Source of the DNA: a virus
DNA: 52,968 nucleotides
Reading direction: 5' to 3' (one strand)
IMG/VR virus record: IMGVR_UViG_3300030329_000759
Location: 1-52,968 of that record
Shown: in pieces, positions 7,931 through 16,626 of the stretch
How positions within the stretch are numbered: the first letter of the stretch is position 1
Layout of the letters: every line of letters starts with the position of its first letter
Translations under genes and position numbers: made by a program
Notes under the pieces: model-generated
Databases searched by the model: none
The model's input: the letters and a program-made list of their open reading frames with translations, nothing else
Told to the model about the DNA's origin: nothing

Positions 7931-8774
7931 TTTTAATCTCTGTATAACATATCATTGGTTTTTCTTCTGCTCTTGAAACTAAAGAAGGTCTTTCTTGTAG
8001 AGTAGGCCAACATGCATATCTATAGCTACACCAAGAACACTCTATACCTAGCTTTCTATTGCCAGATGGTCTTTTACGATAGGTTTCTTCAACATCTGAA
8101 TAACATCTGCGAAATCTATTTTGCTCTAGCTCTTCAGTTAAGGCTTCAGTTTTTTTGATACATTTATTTGTATCTATGTTGGAGGCATCAACATATTTAA
8201 AACTGCCATTGCCTTTATTGACAACCCACCAACCACCTGGCTTTGTCTTAGTTGCTTTAGCATACCCTGCTAACTGAGATACATATCCAAATGAATCGTG
8301 TTCAGCAAGGGTGTTATAATCTTTAAATTTATTTTCATAAGACCAAGGACTAGCTGATTTAATATCATCAACAGCATCATTGACTATAAGATCTGGTGTT
8401 CCGTCTATTGTCTTGCCATTGTCTAAACTCAGAGTTACTTTCTCTCCGTTTTTATAATCAACACCTGACTGTTTTAATATACCTTTAAATACTGCTTCCA
8501 CAATATCCCCCAACATCATGTTAATAACAAAGCTAGATGATGGGGGTATTGCAACTTCAGGTTTATTTTTGTCAAACCAAAGTTGACAATAACTCCTACC
8601 GATATTTGACATTCGTAATGTAAAATCTCTTTTGTTGTTGTCAACAAATTGTTTTGTCAAAGCAACACGAACATCATTAGTGATCTGATCAATCACCTCA
8701 GGTGACATAGTTGAATCACCTGCCTTCAGACCACTAAGATATTTGTGTATTTTTATTTCAGCAGGATGATTCAC
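7923..8774 (-). CDS. Cas4/RecB-like PD-(D/E)XK exonuclease with iron-sulphur cysteines
   Basis: A 283-residue protein with a RecB-type nuclease core: GTPDLIV (Asp128), VDDIKS (Asp137, Lys139) and SQLAGYA (Gln167...Tyr171, the QxxxY motif). Four cysteines, Cys63 and then Cys246, Cys249 and Cys255 (ECSWCSYRYAC), match the 4Fe-4S arrangement of Cas4 and AddB. It probably digests DNA ends in recombination or host DNA degradation, in the place of the T7 gp6 exonuclease. The start is GTG 8774, overlapping the stop of the upstream gene. No CRISPR array is present, so an adaptation role is not suggested. Confidence 0.88.
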   Translation of the reverse strand: MNHPAEIKIHKYLSGLKAGDSTMSPEVIDQITNDVRVALTKQFVDNNKRDFTLRMSNIGRSYCQLWFDKNKPEVAIPPSSSFVINMMLGDIVEAVFKGILKQSGVDYKNGEKVTLSLDNGKTIDGTPDLIVNDAVDDIKSASPWSYENKFKDYNTLAEHDSFGYVSQLAGYAKATKTKPGGWWVVNKGNGSFKYVDASNIDTNKCIKKTEALTEELEQNRFRRCYSDVEETYRKRPSGNRKLGIECSWCSYRYACWPTLQERPSLVSRAEEKPMICYTEIKNV

Positions 8775-9685
8775 TAAGCTGCTTTATCCTCTTCTACATC
8801 AACAAACTCTGTTACAACTTTATCGGATTCAGCATTACCTTTTTCTTTCAATGCCTTTGTGTGTTCATCACGAACATAATCATTATAATTTTTTATCCAA
8901 TCGTTAAAATTAACTAAAGTCTTTTCATCTTTTTCATTTAGTTTAATTTCTTTTGGATTTAATTTAACAGTTGGCAAATAATACTTAGCACCTGTTGGTA
9001 TAGTCCTCTCTTCAGTTTCTAAATCTATATCGTGTTGAGGAAGTATATGATTCTGTTTAGACATTTGTGTTATAGGAGAACCGAGTATTTTAAAAGCATC
9101 ACGATTATCAACTTCCCAAATAAAAGGTATTGCAGAAAAATCCTCTTTTGCTTTATCTATCTCATTCCCTGATTCATCTACAGGATTATGTAAAGTTACT
9201 TCACCAAACAAAACTCTTACACGTTTAATAGACTTCAATAAATCTTTTGTTTCTTGAGGTAAAGAATTGTAATCTTCTATCCAACCACTAGGCTTACCAC
9301 AATTAACACCACCTGTATTATCAATTAGATCTGATTTCAAATCATTAGCCATGATTGTTTTAACAAACATTCCTTTATCATCATCCAACTTGACATATTT
9401 TTTATGCATAAATTTTTGTTGAAACAACCTAATAGAGGCAGTAGTAGAAAATATTTTTCTATCGTCATGGGGTAGTTGCAACATGTATGATCCTGCATCT
9501 ACGACTTCTACACGTTTTACTTTACCTTTAACGTTTGTTTCTCCCATAATTCCTGCGTGAGAAATTTTTAATCTAGCAAGAGTAGAACCACTCTTCTTTT
9601 TTTCCATGTCTTGCCCCATGCCCATTGCTTCAGCAAGTTGATTAAAGTTATTTGCGTGATCTTTTAAATTTACTAAGTCTGACAT
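8774..9685 (-). CDS. replication-module protein, possibly ssDNA-binding, 303 aa
   Basis: It lies between the polymerase and the Cas4-like nuclease, where single-stranded DNA-binding proteins often occur. Visible features are a beta-rich centre (VEVVDAGSYMLQLPHDDRKIF, then RVRVLFGEVTLHNPVDESG) and an acidic C-terminal tail (FVDVEEDKAA), which in SSBs recruits partner proteins. I see no clear OB-fold signature, so the SSB call rests on position, size and the acidic tail. It could also be a polymerase accessory or annealing factor. Confidence 0.5.
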   Translation of the reverse strand: MSDLVNLKDHANNFNQLAEAMGMGQDMEKKKSGSTLARLKISHAGIMGETNVKGKVKRVEVVDAGSYMLQLPHDDRKIFSTTASIRLFQQKFMHKKYVKLDDDKGMFVKTIMANDLKSDLIDNTGGVNCGKPSGWIEDYNSLPQETKDLLKSIKRVRVLFGEVTLHNPVDESGNEIDKAKEDFSAIPFIWEVDNRDAFKILGSPITQMSKQNHILPQHDIDLETEERTIPTGAKYYLPTVKLNPKEIKLNEKDEKTLVNFNDWIKNYNDYVRDEHTKALKEKGNAESDKVVTEFVDVEEDKAA

Positions 9686-9698
9686 AATATTTTTTCCT

Positions 9699-11750
9699 TT
9701 ATATATCTATTTGTTCTAACCAATTGTTTCCTATTTTTGCTTCTAATAATAATGGCACATTAAACTCTATGCCATATTTAGTTTCTAACAACTTAACTAA
9801 ATTCTTTTGCACTTCTTTAATAACATTTTGTATCTCATTAATTTCATCAGGATGTATATCAATTACTATTGAATCGTGTACTGAGTTTACCACAACACTC
9901 TTTAAATGTTTAATACTATTGTATATTTCCACTAAAACCAGGGGTACAATGTCTGCTGTGGCAAATGATTGTACAGGATAATTCTTTATTTGTGTAAAAT
10001 TTGTTACCGATCCGTCCCTTCTCCTCTTAGTATCAGGAAAAGAAAACTCTCTTCCACTAGGTATTTTTATGTATCCATAATTAACTGCTTGATTGGCTAA
10101 TTTTTTATGCCATTTACCTATACCTTTATACTTCTCTAAAAAATGTTCATAATAAGTTGCCTCTGCTCTAGTCCTACCATAGCCTGATGCTCCATATAAA
10201 GGTGCAAATGTATGTGCTTTAGCTACTTGTCTAGTAGTAGGTTGTCCTGCATCACTTATTACTTTAGCAGTATAGGCGTGTACATCAAACCCCTCAGTCA
10301 CTTCCTTGATTGCTGTAGAATCTTGACTGAGAAAAGCTGCAACTCTAAATTCTAATTGTGCAAAGTCAGCCTCCATAATTTTGCCCCCATCAAATCTAGA
10401 TACAAATACTTTTTTGACAGGGAACGTTGAACCTCTAGGCATGTTTTGCATATTAGGATTAGAGCCTGAGAATCTACCTGTAGATGTTACATGTTGATTT
10501 AATTTTACATGTAGAAAATCATCCTCTTTTAAAAAGTTTTCGATGCCATCTACAAAGTTAGACAGATAACTAGTAATAGCAGACAATCTTCTCAATTGTC
10601 CTAAAAAAGTTTTAGCCTCGTCCATACCTTTAGTAGAGGCAACTCTTTCAAGCACCTCTAAATTACTTTTAGAAGTAGAAAAACCATTAGCTGATGCCCA
10701 CTTTACAGAAGGGGGGCTAAACTTTAGTCCTGCTATGTCTTTCGTTTGTTTATATATAAACCCTGTGCCATTACAAACAGAACACTTAGTGGGTTTTTTA
10801 TAAAGACCTCCTGTTTTTTTCTTTTTAAAATAAGAACCTTTACCTTTACATGAATTACATTGCTCTGCTCTAGTTTTATACAAAGTTTTAAAATTAAACT
10901 TTATTAAATTTTTAAATGCAGGTGTCGGCAGGTTTGGTTGTATAGAAGATGCCCATCTTTTTTTATCTATTGGTTGTCTACTAAATAAAACCCAAGACAA
11001 TTGTTCAGGGCTGCCTAGATTAATTGGGGTATCTCCCATTAAATATCTTGTGTAAGAGTTAAGTTTCTTTTCTAAATCTAACTTCTCTTCTTCAAACTCT
11101 TTTCTTACTTGAGATAATTTATTTCTGTCTATCTTGAATCCTGATTGATACATTCTAGACAGCACTACTGCCACTTCATTAGTAATGTCTATTGTTTTTT
11201 TAAGCCCTTGATTCTCAACATCCGACAATCTGTTTTGTATCTTCTCGTATACCTCCTTGGTCGCACCGAGATCATGTCGGAGGTAGGTTTCAAGTTCGAG
11301 TCTTGGAATTTCTCTTGTGCTATATCCTCTTTTAAAATATTCTTTGAGTGTATCTTCTTTTTTTGTTTCACATTCATATCTTTCTGCTACTGCTTTTAAT
11401 CCTAGTGGATTAGTTACACCCCTTTGTAAAACATACTCTGCCAACATAGTATCAAATACTTTACCCTCGTATTTAAACCCACTCTCCCACAACCATAACA
11501 GATCATGGGAAATATTATGTCCAATTAACAGAGTAGCTTGATCTAAATAGCCCTGAACAGCATAGTAATTAGATATTGGATCGTCTTCTCTAGTAACACC
11601 CACATGGTCGAAAATATAAGTGGATGAATCCTCAGAACCCAATGGGTAAATACCAACCATAACCAAAGCATTTGTCCTCTCGAATGGATCAAGATGTAAC
11701 TTATTGTTTTTAGTGGTTGTTGTGTTTTCAACATCTATTATTAATTCCAT
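9699..11750 (-). CDS. DNA polymerase, family A (3'-5' exonuclease and polymerase) with zinc-type insertion
   Basis: A 683-residue replicative polymerase. Exonuclease motifs: IIDVENT (Asp6, Glu8), IGHNISHD (Asp83) and YLRHD (Tyr156, Asp160). Polymerase motifs: A, MEADFAQLEFR (Asp462); B, RQVAKAHTFAPLYG (Arg507, Lys511, Phe515); C, VNSVHDS (His625, Asp626). Phe515 is the residue equivalent to E. coli position 762. Between the exonuclease domain and motif A lies an unusual insert with CNSCKGKG (Cys298, Cys301) and CSVCNGTG (Cys323, Cys326), like half of a DnaJ zinc domain. The start overlaps the end of the methyltransferase gene by 23 bases. It acts with the primase and helicase encoded upstream. 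Confidence 0.95.
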   Translation of the reverse strand: MELIIDVENTTTTKNNKLHLDPFERTNALVMVGIYPLGSEDSSTYIFDHVGVTREDDPISNYYAVQGYLDQATLLIGHNISHDLLWLWESGFKYEGKVFDTMLAEYVLQRGVTNPLGLKAVAERYECETKKEDTLKEYFKRGYSTREIPRLELETYLRHDLGATKEVYEKIQNRLSDVENQGLKKTIDITNEVAVVLSRMYQSGFKIDRNKLSQVRKEFEEEKLDLEKKLNSYTRYLMGDTPINLGSPEQLSWVLFSRQPIDKKRWASSIQPNLPTPAFKNLIKFNFKTLYKTRAEQCNSCKGKGSYFKKKKTGGLYKKPTKCSVCNGTGFIYKQTKDIAGLKFSPPSVKWASANGFSTSKSNLEVLERVASTKGMDEAKTFLGQLRRLSAITSYLSNFVDGIENFLKEDDFLHVKLNQHVTSTGRFSGSNPNMQNMPRGSTFPVKKVFVSRFDGGKIMEADFAQLEFRVAAFLSQDSTAIKEVTEGFDVHAYTAKVISDAGQPTTRQVAKAHTFAPLYGASGYGRTRAEATYYEHFLEKYKGIGKWHKKLANQAVNYGYIKIPSGREFSFPDTKRRRDGSVTNFTQIKNYPVQSFATADIVPLVLVEIYNSIKHLKSVVVNSVHDSIVIDIHPDEINEIQNVIKEVQKNLVKLLETKYGIEFNVPLLLEAKIGNNWLEQIDI

Positions 11751-12993
11751 TTACTCTCTCTCCTATCCATTTAACAACAGGCACAGCCATGCTATTACCT
11801 AATGCTTTATACCTATGTCCATCAGGTGTGTGAGGTCTATTGTCATAAGGTATCTCAGTATATCCACATGGAAACCCTTGTAGTCTTTCACATTCTACAG
11901 GAGTTAAACGTCTAATTACTGACTTTTGATGGACATAATTTGTTTGTCTTGCCCCAGAATCTGCCGACAAAGATCCAGATATACTTCCATCTTCTCCTAT
12001 ATAACGAACTTCATCACGTTGATTCTGTTGAAAAATCTTTGGTTCTTGAGCCTCATATACAATAGGAGTGTCTGTCATATTTTCCCACCTTGCTTTCATG
12101 GTAGGGGATGTTTGCTCAGTATCTCTGTATCGTGCATCTTTAGCACGAGCTTCATATACAACAGCATGAACATCTGTTTTAGTTAAGGTGTACATGGTAT
12201 TGTCCTCAGATGCACCTACTCCATTTGGTCCAGCTTTCTCACTTCTGCCAATTAGATTACCTTGAATAGAAACAGGTACAAATCTAGGACAATCCGAGTT
12301 AATATGTTGATCTTCTAAACCCATCTTATCTCCATACCTAGCATCAAGTGTGTTACTTATTCTCGCAGGCCACCTGTTGTCTGTAGTAGAGCTTCCTCTA
12401 GTTTCTTTGGTAGTGTCTTTCCCCTTTTGTCTGCTCTCCTCAGTATCCCTCGACAGGCTTTCGGACTCAAAGAGTATCTCTGCTGCACTTCTCCAGTCCC
12501 CTGAAGAACATCCAACAACAAAGACTCTTTTACGTCTTTGGGGTACTCCGAAATATTGAGCATCCAAAGTTCTGTAGGCGAACCCATACCTGATTTCTTG
12601 AATCGCCCTGATGAAGGAGCTAAAGTCTTTTCCTTTGTTAGAGGACAAAACTCCAGGGACATTTTCCCAGATGAAATATTTGGGTTTAAAGTGGTCAAGT
12701 AATCCAATATAGGTGAGGGCAAGGTTTCCTCTTGGGTCTTCAAGTCCTTTCCTAAGTCCTGAGATACTGAACGATTGGCATGGTGTTCCTCCAATGATAA
12801 GGTCAACTGGTTCATTTATATTCCACTCCTTGTAGTTAGTCATGTCACCTAGATTAGGTACGTTTGGGTAATGATGCTTCAGAACAGCAGACGGAAACTT
12901 ATCTACCTCAGAAAAACCTAAAGGATTCCAACCTAGATTTTTCCAAGCTACAGTAGCTGCCTCTATTCCTGAACAAACTGATATGTAGTTCAT
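11728..12993 (-). CDS. DNA (cytosine-5) methyltransferase
   Basis: A 421-residue C5 methyltransferase. Motif I is SVCSGIEAATVAW (AdoMet binding); motif IV, GGTPCQSFSISG, carries the catalytic cysteine; motif VI is WENVPGVL; motif VIII is PQRRKRVFVV; and motifs IX-X are RRLTPVECERLQGFP and KALGNSMAVPVVKWIG. The long target-recognition region between VIII and IX is Asp/Thr-rich. It probably marks phage DNA so that host restriction enzymes cannot cut it. Its start overlaps the helicase stop (ATGA). There is no cognate restriction enzyme beside it, so it is an orphan enzyme. Confidence 0.95.
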   Translation of the reverse strand: MNYISVCSGIEAATVAWKNLGWNPLGFSEVDKFPSAVLKHHYPNVPNLGDMTNYKEWNINEPVDLIIGGTPCQSFSISGLRKGLEDPRGNLALTYIGLLDHFKPKYFIWENVPGVLSSNKGKDFSSFIRAIQEIRYGFAYRTLDAQYFGVPQRRKRVFVVGCSSGDWRSAAEILFESESLSRDTEESRQKGKDTTKETRGSSTTDNRWPARISNTLDARYGDKMGLEDQHINSDCPRFVPVSIQGNLIGRSEKAGPNGVGASEDNTMYTLTKTDVHAVVYEARAKDARYRDTEQTSPTMKARWENMTDTPIVYEAQEPKIFQQNQRDEVRYIGEDGSISGSLSADSGARQTNYVHQKSVIRRLTPVECERLQGFPCGYTEIPYDNRPHTPDGHRYKALGNSMAVPVVKWIGERVNGINNRC

Positions 12994-14210
12994 GCTGAAT
13001 ATACTCCTGTATGAAAGTCAAACTCACAATTAACAATCCTATGAACACCTGATATTTTATTTTTGACTATGTTTAGATACCTTAGTCCATCATCTTCAGT
13101 CTGATCGTTCATAGGGGGATTCCTAGCAATAAGAATCATAAGATCCGACTCCCCTGCTAGACCTGTTTTACTACCCTCAATCATGGCTTGTGATAAAACA
13201 ATCTTACCCTCTGCCTCTGCCGATAGTTGAGTGCAATAAACAACTAAACAGCCATACATTTTGCCTATGTTTCTAGCATAAATAGCATTGGCTTTTAATA
13301 CTTCATGGTTGTTGGTGTTAGATCCCTCTTCAGAAAACTTACTACCAATGTCCATGACAACTATGTCAGGCGAGTAGCTTTTTATAACTGCCTCTGCCCA
13401 AGACATAGTTTTTCCTGTAGCATCTAGGAATTTTAATTTATCTTTTATGGGGTCATAAAGTCTATGTGCCTCTGTCTTATCTTTTACAATTTGATTCATG
13501 GTCATGCCTGTGCAAGCAGTCATGTATCTAGCTGCAATTCTCTCAGGCTTTTCCTCATTGCATAAAATAAGAATCCTAGCACCTTGTTTAGCCCAACCAT
13601 TAGGACTAGCACAAAGGGTTGCATGGAAACTAGACTTACCTACATTTGATCTAGCACCTATGACAAACAGCATTCCATTGTCTAATCCATTCACACCTTG
13701 AAACAAAGAGGGAATGTTAAACTGCCATCTAGTATTACTACTTGCACTAGCTATCAATCCCTCAATAGTGTTGTCAATAAAATCTGTTTTTATTCTAGGT
13801 ATAAAATTATCTTGATGGTTTTCTAAAATATCTTTTAGTGGCTCAAGTGTAGTGACATCCCCATTGACATATTGAAAACCGAGATTGGCTACCAACTCTC
13901 CGACATACTGTCTATTAAGACTAGAAAGTAAATCATCTGCAACGTCTACACCTATGGCAGTTGCAGTTTCTATTTGCTTAAAAAATAAATTAAATTGTTG
14001 CTTCTGAGATGTTGTTAATGTGGGATGTGATGTAAAGAATAAACCTTTGACTTCTTCTAACTCTAGGTCACGTTGATAACTATCCATAGCATCATCTATA
14101 ACCTGTTTAATTTTTTTAATATCTTTTGTGAATAAATTGTTTGAACATCTCCCTTTTAATGAATCATAAAAATCTTTACTTAGTAAACTCTTTATTAGTG
14201 AATGTTCCAT
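12990..14210 (-). CDS. replicative DNA helicase (DnaB/RecA-like ATPase)
   Basis: A 406-residue RecA-fold helicase. Walker A is GARSNVGKSS, Walker B is PDIVVMDIGSKF, and CNEEKPERIAARY matches the helicase H1a-type region. The N-terminal 150 residues are helical and probably serve for hexamer or partner contacts. In T7 the primase and helicase are one protein; here the primase is a separate gene just upstream, overlapping by 35 bases. It should unwind DNA at the fork with the family A polymerase. Confidence 0.88.
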   Translation of the reverse strand: MEHSLIKSLLSKDFYDSLKGRCSNNLFTKDIKKIKQVIDDAMDSYQRDLELEEVKGLFFTSHPTLTTSQKQQFNLFFKQIETATAIGVDVADDLLSSLNRQYVGELVANLGFQYVNGDVTTLEPLKDILENHQDNFIPRIKTDFIDNTIEGLIASASSNTRWQFNIPSLFQGVNGLDNGMLFVIGARSNVGKSSFHATLCASPNGWAKQGARILILCNEEKPERIAARYMTACTGMTMNQIVKDKTEAHRLYDPIKDKLKFLDATGKTMSWAEAVIKSYSPDIVVMDIGSKFSEEGSNTNNHEVLKANAIYARNIGKMYGCLVVYCTQLSAEAEGKIVLSQAMIEGSKTGLAGESDLMILIARNPPMNDQTEDDGLRYLNIVKNKISGVHRIVNCEFDFHTGVYSA

Positions 14211-15051
14211 TAAATGCCTCTATTGTATTTTTTATAAATGTAACGTCTGCTAATTTTCTGTACTTAATATCATCTGTTAATTTCAAAGCTAATACTTTCA
14301 CTCCATGTGATTTTAATATTTTTGTGTACTCAATTGTTTTCTTAGCTGCATCAGGATCAAGAGCAACTATAACCCTTTTAAAGTGTTTAAGTGCTTGTAT
14401 GTGATGTATGTTCATGGAAGTACCTAGTATGGCTACACCTGTAGCACCAAGAGTTTCTATAACACAGGCACTCACAACATCCTCTACAACTATACCTAGC
14501 TTGTGTTGCCCTCGAACAAAACCCTCTGCATAATTACCATACCTTTTCCATTTAGGAATGACATTATCATCTACTGCTCTGCCAACAGCATCTACTAACT
14601 TGCCGTTATCTTCTACAGGAAAAACAATCCTACTCTCTTTAACGTCATAGTGTAAATTAAGATCCTTTGCCCACAGTCCATACCTCTCACAAAATTCAGT
14701 CACAACTGCATACGGATTGTAAGTAACATTGCAATCATTAACATGTTCATAATCATAATTTAACAGGGGTCTGACATGATCAGGTAAAGAAAAAATATCA
14801 GTGTTAATTCTGTTTAGATCGTCCGACTTTTCTATTTTAAAATCTTGCATTCTTTTTCTTATTTCCTCGGCTGACATAAGTATGGTTTTAGCACCTGACA
14901 GAGAACAACTATTAGCATAGCAATTCCATATCAGCTTTCCCATATTGTTGGTTGCAGTAAAGGTGTTAGACCTATTACACTCAGGACATTTACCCCGGAA
15001 TTTCTGTCCGTCAGATAAGTCTAAGTCCTCTACATACCTAAGTACGTTCAC
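14176..15051 (-). CDS. DNA primase (zinc-binding and TOPRIM domains)
   Basis: A 291-residue primase resembling the N-terminal half of T7 gp4. The zinc-binding domain is near the N terminus, KCPEC...NCYANSC (Cys22, Cys25, Cys44, Cys49), which would read the priming site. The TOPRIM part shows GIVVEDVVSACVI (catalytic Glu) and VIVALDPDAAKK (Asp-x-Asp). It has no helicase domain, which is in the next gene. The start is GTG 15051, overlapping the integrase stop as GTGA, so integrase and primase are translated from one message. Confidence 0.92.
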   Translation of the reverse strand: MNVLRYVEDLDLSDGQKFRGKCPECNRSNTFTATNNMGKLIWNCYANSCSLSGAKTILMSAEEIRKRMQDFKIEKSDDLNRINTDIFSLPDHVRPLLNYDYEHVNDCNVTYNPYAVVTEFCERYGLWAKDLNLHYDVKESRIVFPVEDNGKLVDAVGRAVDDNVIPKWKRYGNYAEGFVRGQHKLGIVVEDVVSACVIETLGATGVAILGTSMNIHHIQALKHFKRVIVALDPDAAKKTIEYTKILKSHGVKVLALKLTDDIKYRKLADVTFIKNTIEAFNGTFTNKEFTK

Positions 15052-15968
15052 AGTATATCACCTTTGCCTGTTGCAGTACGGAGTTTAAAGGCTTCTGTGC
15101 TACTTGTCAAGGTGTTCTTCATATAAGGTTTTAAAGACTGAGCATTAGCATGGCCTGTAACTGACATGATCTGTGGTAAGGGTACACTAGCCTCAACCAT
15201 CTCGGTAGTGCCTGTTCTTCTCATATCCATAATCCACAAACTGTCAGGCAGTCCTGCCTTACTACGAATGTTTCTAGCTAAAGTGCCTAGTATAACTTTC
15301 TCATAAGGCTTCTCCTGGATTTTGCCGTATGCTATTCGAGGTGCTATGTAAGGTTGAAAACCTACGTCCTCATGTTGCTGCACTAATATCTTGTGTAATG
15401 AATCAGGTGTAGGTAACTCAACCTTTGCTCTACGTTTAGACTGTTCTAGTTTTAACACTTGATCGTCAAAAGAATAATTCTCCCATTTTAAATTAGTCAT
15501 ATCACCCAATCTCTGACACCATGTGTATGCCATGTGTACTATCAGTCCAACTGATCGCCACTCAAATTTAGAATATGCAGTATCCAGGAATTGTTTAATC
15601 TGCTCTTGTGTCCATACCTCTTGTCTAACTCTATGAGGCAGCTTCTCAATGTGTGTGAATGGATTATGCATACACAAACCTACTTTAATTCCATAGTTAA
15701 ATACCCTAGACATAACAGATCTAGTGTGATTAGCTGTAGGTACACCACGATTTTTAGCCCATTCGTTGTAGGCTTTTTGCACTATGGGTGTAGTTAAAGT
15801 TTTTACTTTGTGATCATATAAATCTGTGCCATGTGGATTAGCATCACAACAAATAGATATAAAGTAGTTGTAATCTCTTCGAGTATTGTCCGACAATTTT
15901 TCATAAGATAAGGATGCAATGTACTCTTCAACTAGCACCCTTACTGTAGATAGTTTTTTCCTTGCCAT
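15048..15968 (-). CDS. int: tyrosine recombinase (phage integrase)
   Basis: A 306-residue integrase with an N-terminal SAM-like core-binding region (VRVLVEEYIASLSYEKLSDNTRRDYNYF shows the usual helical layout) and a C-terminal catalytic domain. The first catalytic Arg is in CQRLGDMTNLKW, the beta-turn Lys in QSKRRAKVELP, the second Arg in MDMRRTGTTEM, the H/W-position His in GHANAQSLKPY, and the Tyr nucleophile in that last motif. The usual His of HxxR is Met here. It implies the phage can form lysogens or once could. It lies within the replication operon, overlapping genes on both sides; att sites were not identified with certainty. Confidence 0.93.
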   Translation of the reverse strand: MARKKLSTVRVLVEEYIASLSYEKLSDNTRRDYNYFISICCDANPHGTDLYDHKVKTLTTPIVQKAYNEWAKNRGVPTANHTRSVMSRVFNYGIKVGLCMHNPFTHIEKLPHRVRQEVWTQEQIKQFLDTAYSKFEWRSVGLIVHMAYTWCQRLGDMTNLKWENYSFDDQVLKLEQSKRRAKVELPTPDSLHKILVQQHEDVGFQPYIAPRIAYGKIQEKPYEKVILGTLARNIRSKAGLPDSLWIMDMRRTGTTEMVEASVPLPQIMSVTGHANAQSLKPYMKNTLTSSTEAFKLRTATGKGDIL

Positions 15969-16162
15969 TAGTCTGTCCCTTTACATAAATGATAATTAAC
16001 CATTCGATCTGCATATCTTTTTCCGTATGCTATTCTCGGTACACAACTGTCAGGCTCTGTTGTATTACCTGTGTAAAAATAAATCTTATAAGTGTTATTC
16101 TTATCTTGATGTATCTCGCATCTTCTTGATTGATCTCTGTTGTATTTAAATTTAACAATCAT
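15968..16162 (-). CDS. hypothetical protein, 64 aa
   Basis: A small basic protein starting MIVKFKYNRDQSRRCEIHQD. I prefer the start at 16162 because it overlaps the stop of the preceding 50-residue gene (ATGA); the frame also opens at ATG 16177 with five extra residues. The end overlaps the integrase start. It shares the segment PRIAYGK with the integrase, and a 13-base DNA identity underlies this. Its position just before int would suit a directionality factor, but no sequence feature proves that. Confidence 0.6.
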   Translation of the reverse strand: MIVKFKYNRDQSRRCEIHQDKNNTYKIYFYTGNTTEPDSCVPRIAYGKRYADRMVNYHLCKGTD

Positions 16163-16311
16163 TCTGTTGTTTCCCATAAAGAATCTAAAAAAAATCTAAG
16201 TATCTGATTATGATCCATCGACATAATTGTTATCCAATTAGCATACTTCCAATCTTGATAATAGTTTTCATAGTAATGCTCAAAAAGCTCTTGATTAGCT
16301 CTATGACTCAT
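16159..16311 (-). CDS. small hypothetical protein, 50 aa
   Basis: A tyrosine- and tryptophan-rich frame, starting MSHRANQELFEHYYENYYQD. Its ATG (16311-16309) overlaps the upstream TGA as ATGA, a GGGGGT ribosome-site-like run stands about 6 bases before it, and its stop overlaps the next gene. These links make it very likely to be translated. Function unknown; it is acidic and soluble in appearance. Confidence 0.65.
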   Translation of the reverse strand: MSHRANQELFEHYYENYYQDWKYANWITIMSMDHNQILRFFLDSLWETTE

Positions 16312-16616
16312 TGTTTACCCCCCTTTAACATGTTATGTATGATGTTTTTAATAAGTTTGTAGTCATACTTAGTGTCTTGACCCTCTACCTCTTTGTGTAT
16401 TGCAAGTATTAAACTTTTAGGTATAGCTGCATTTAAGTAATTTAAAAACTCTTGATCGTTAGGAATTAATTTATCTAATGCAGGTAAGTCTTTTCGTAAC
16501 TCTTCCATTACCAATTTTCTATTAGGTGTAAATGACAGAGCCTCTGTCCAATCTTTAGCATTTGCTCGAACAAACATATATGCTAACAAATCAAACCCCC
16601 TTAATACTTTACTCAT
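16308..16616 (-). CDS. hypothetical protein, 102 aa
   Basis: Starts MSKVLRGFDLLAYMFVRANA and is largely helical, ending in a lysine-rich helix and GGKQ. A GGAG ribosome site precedes ATG 16616. No family is recognised. It lies in the string of small genes between the winged-helix regulator and the integrase. Confidence 0.65.
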   Translation of the reverse strand: MSKVLRGFDLLAYMFVRANAKDWTEALSFTPNRKLVMEELRKDLPALDKLIPNDQEFLNYLNAAIPKSLILAIHKEVEGQDTKYDYKLIKNIIHNMLKGGKQ

Positions 16617-16626
16617 AATTAATCTC

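Noticed and set aside
7923-8774. A CRISPR adaptation role for the Cas4-like nuclease
   Set aside because: No repeat-spacer array or other cas gene is present; Cas4-like nucleases are common as phage exonucleases.
12357-12815. A 152-residue frame inside the methyltransferase gene
   Set aside because: It lies in another frame of a gene with all the expected methyltransferase motifs and has no start context of its own.
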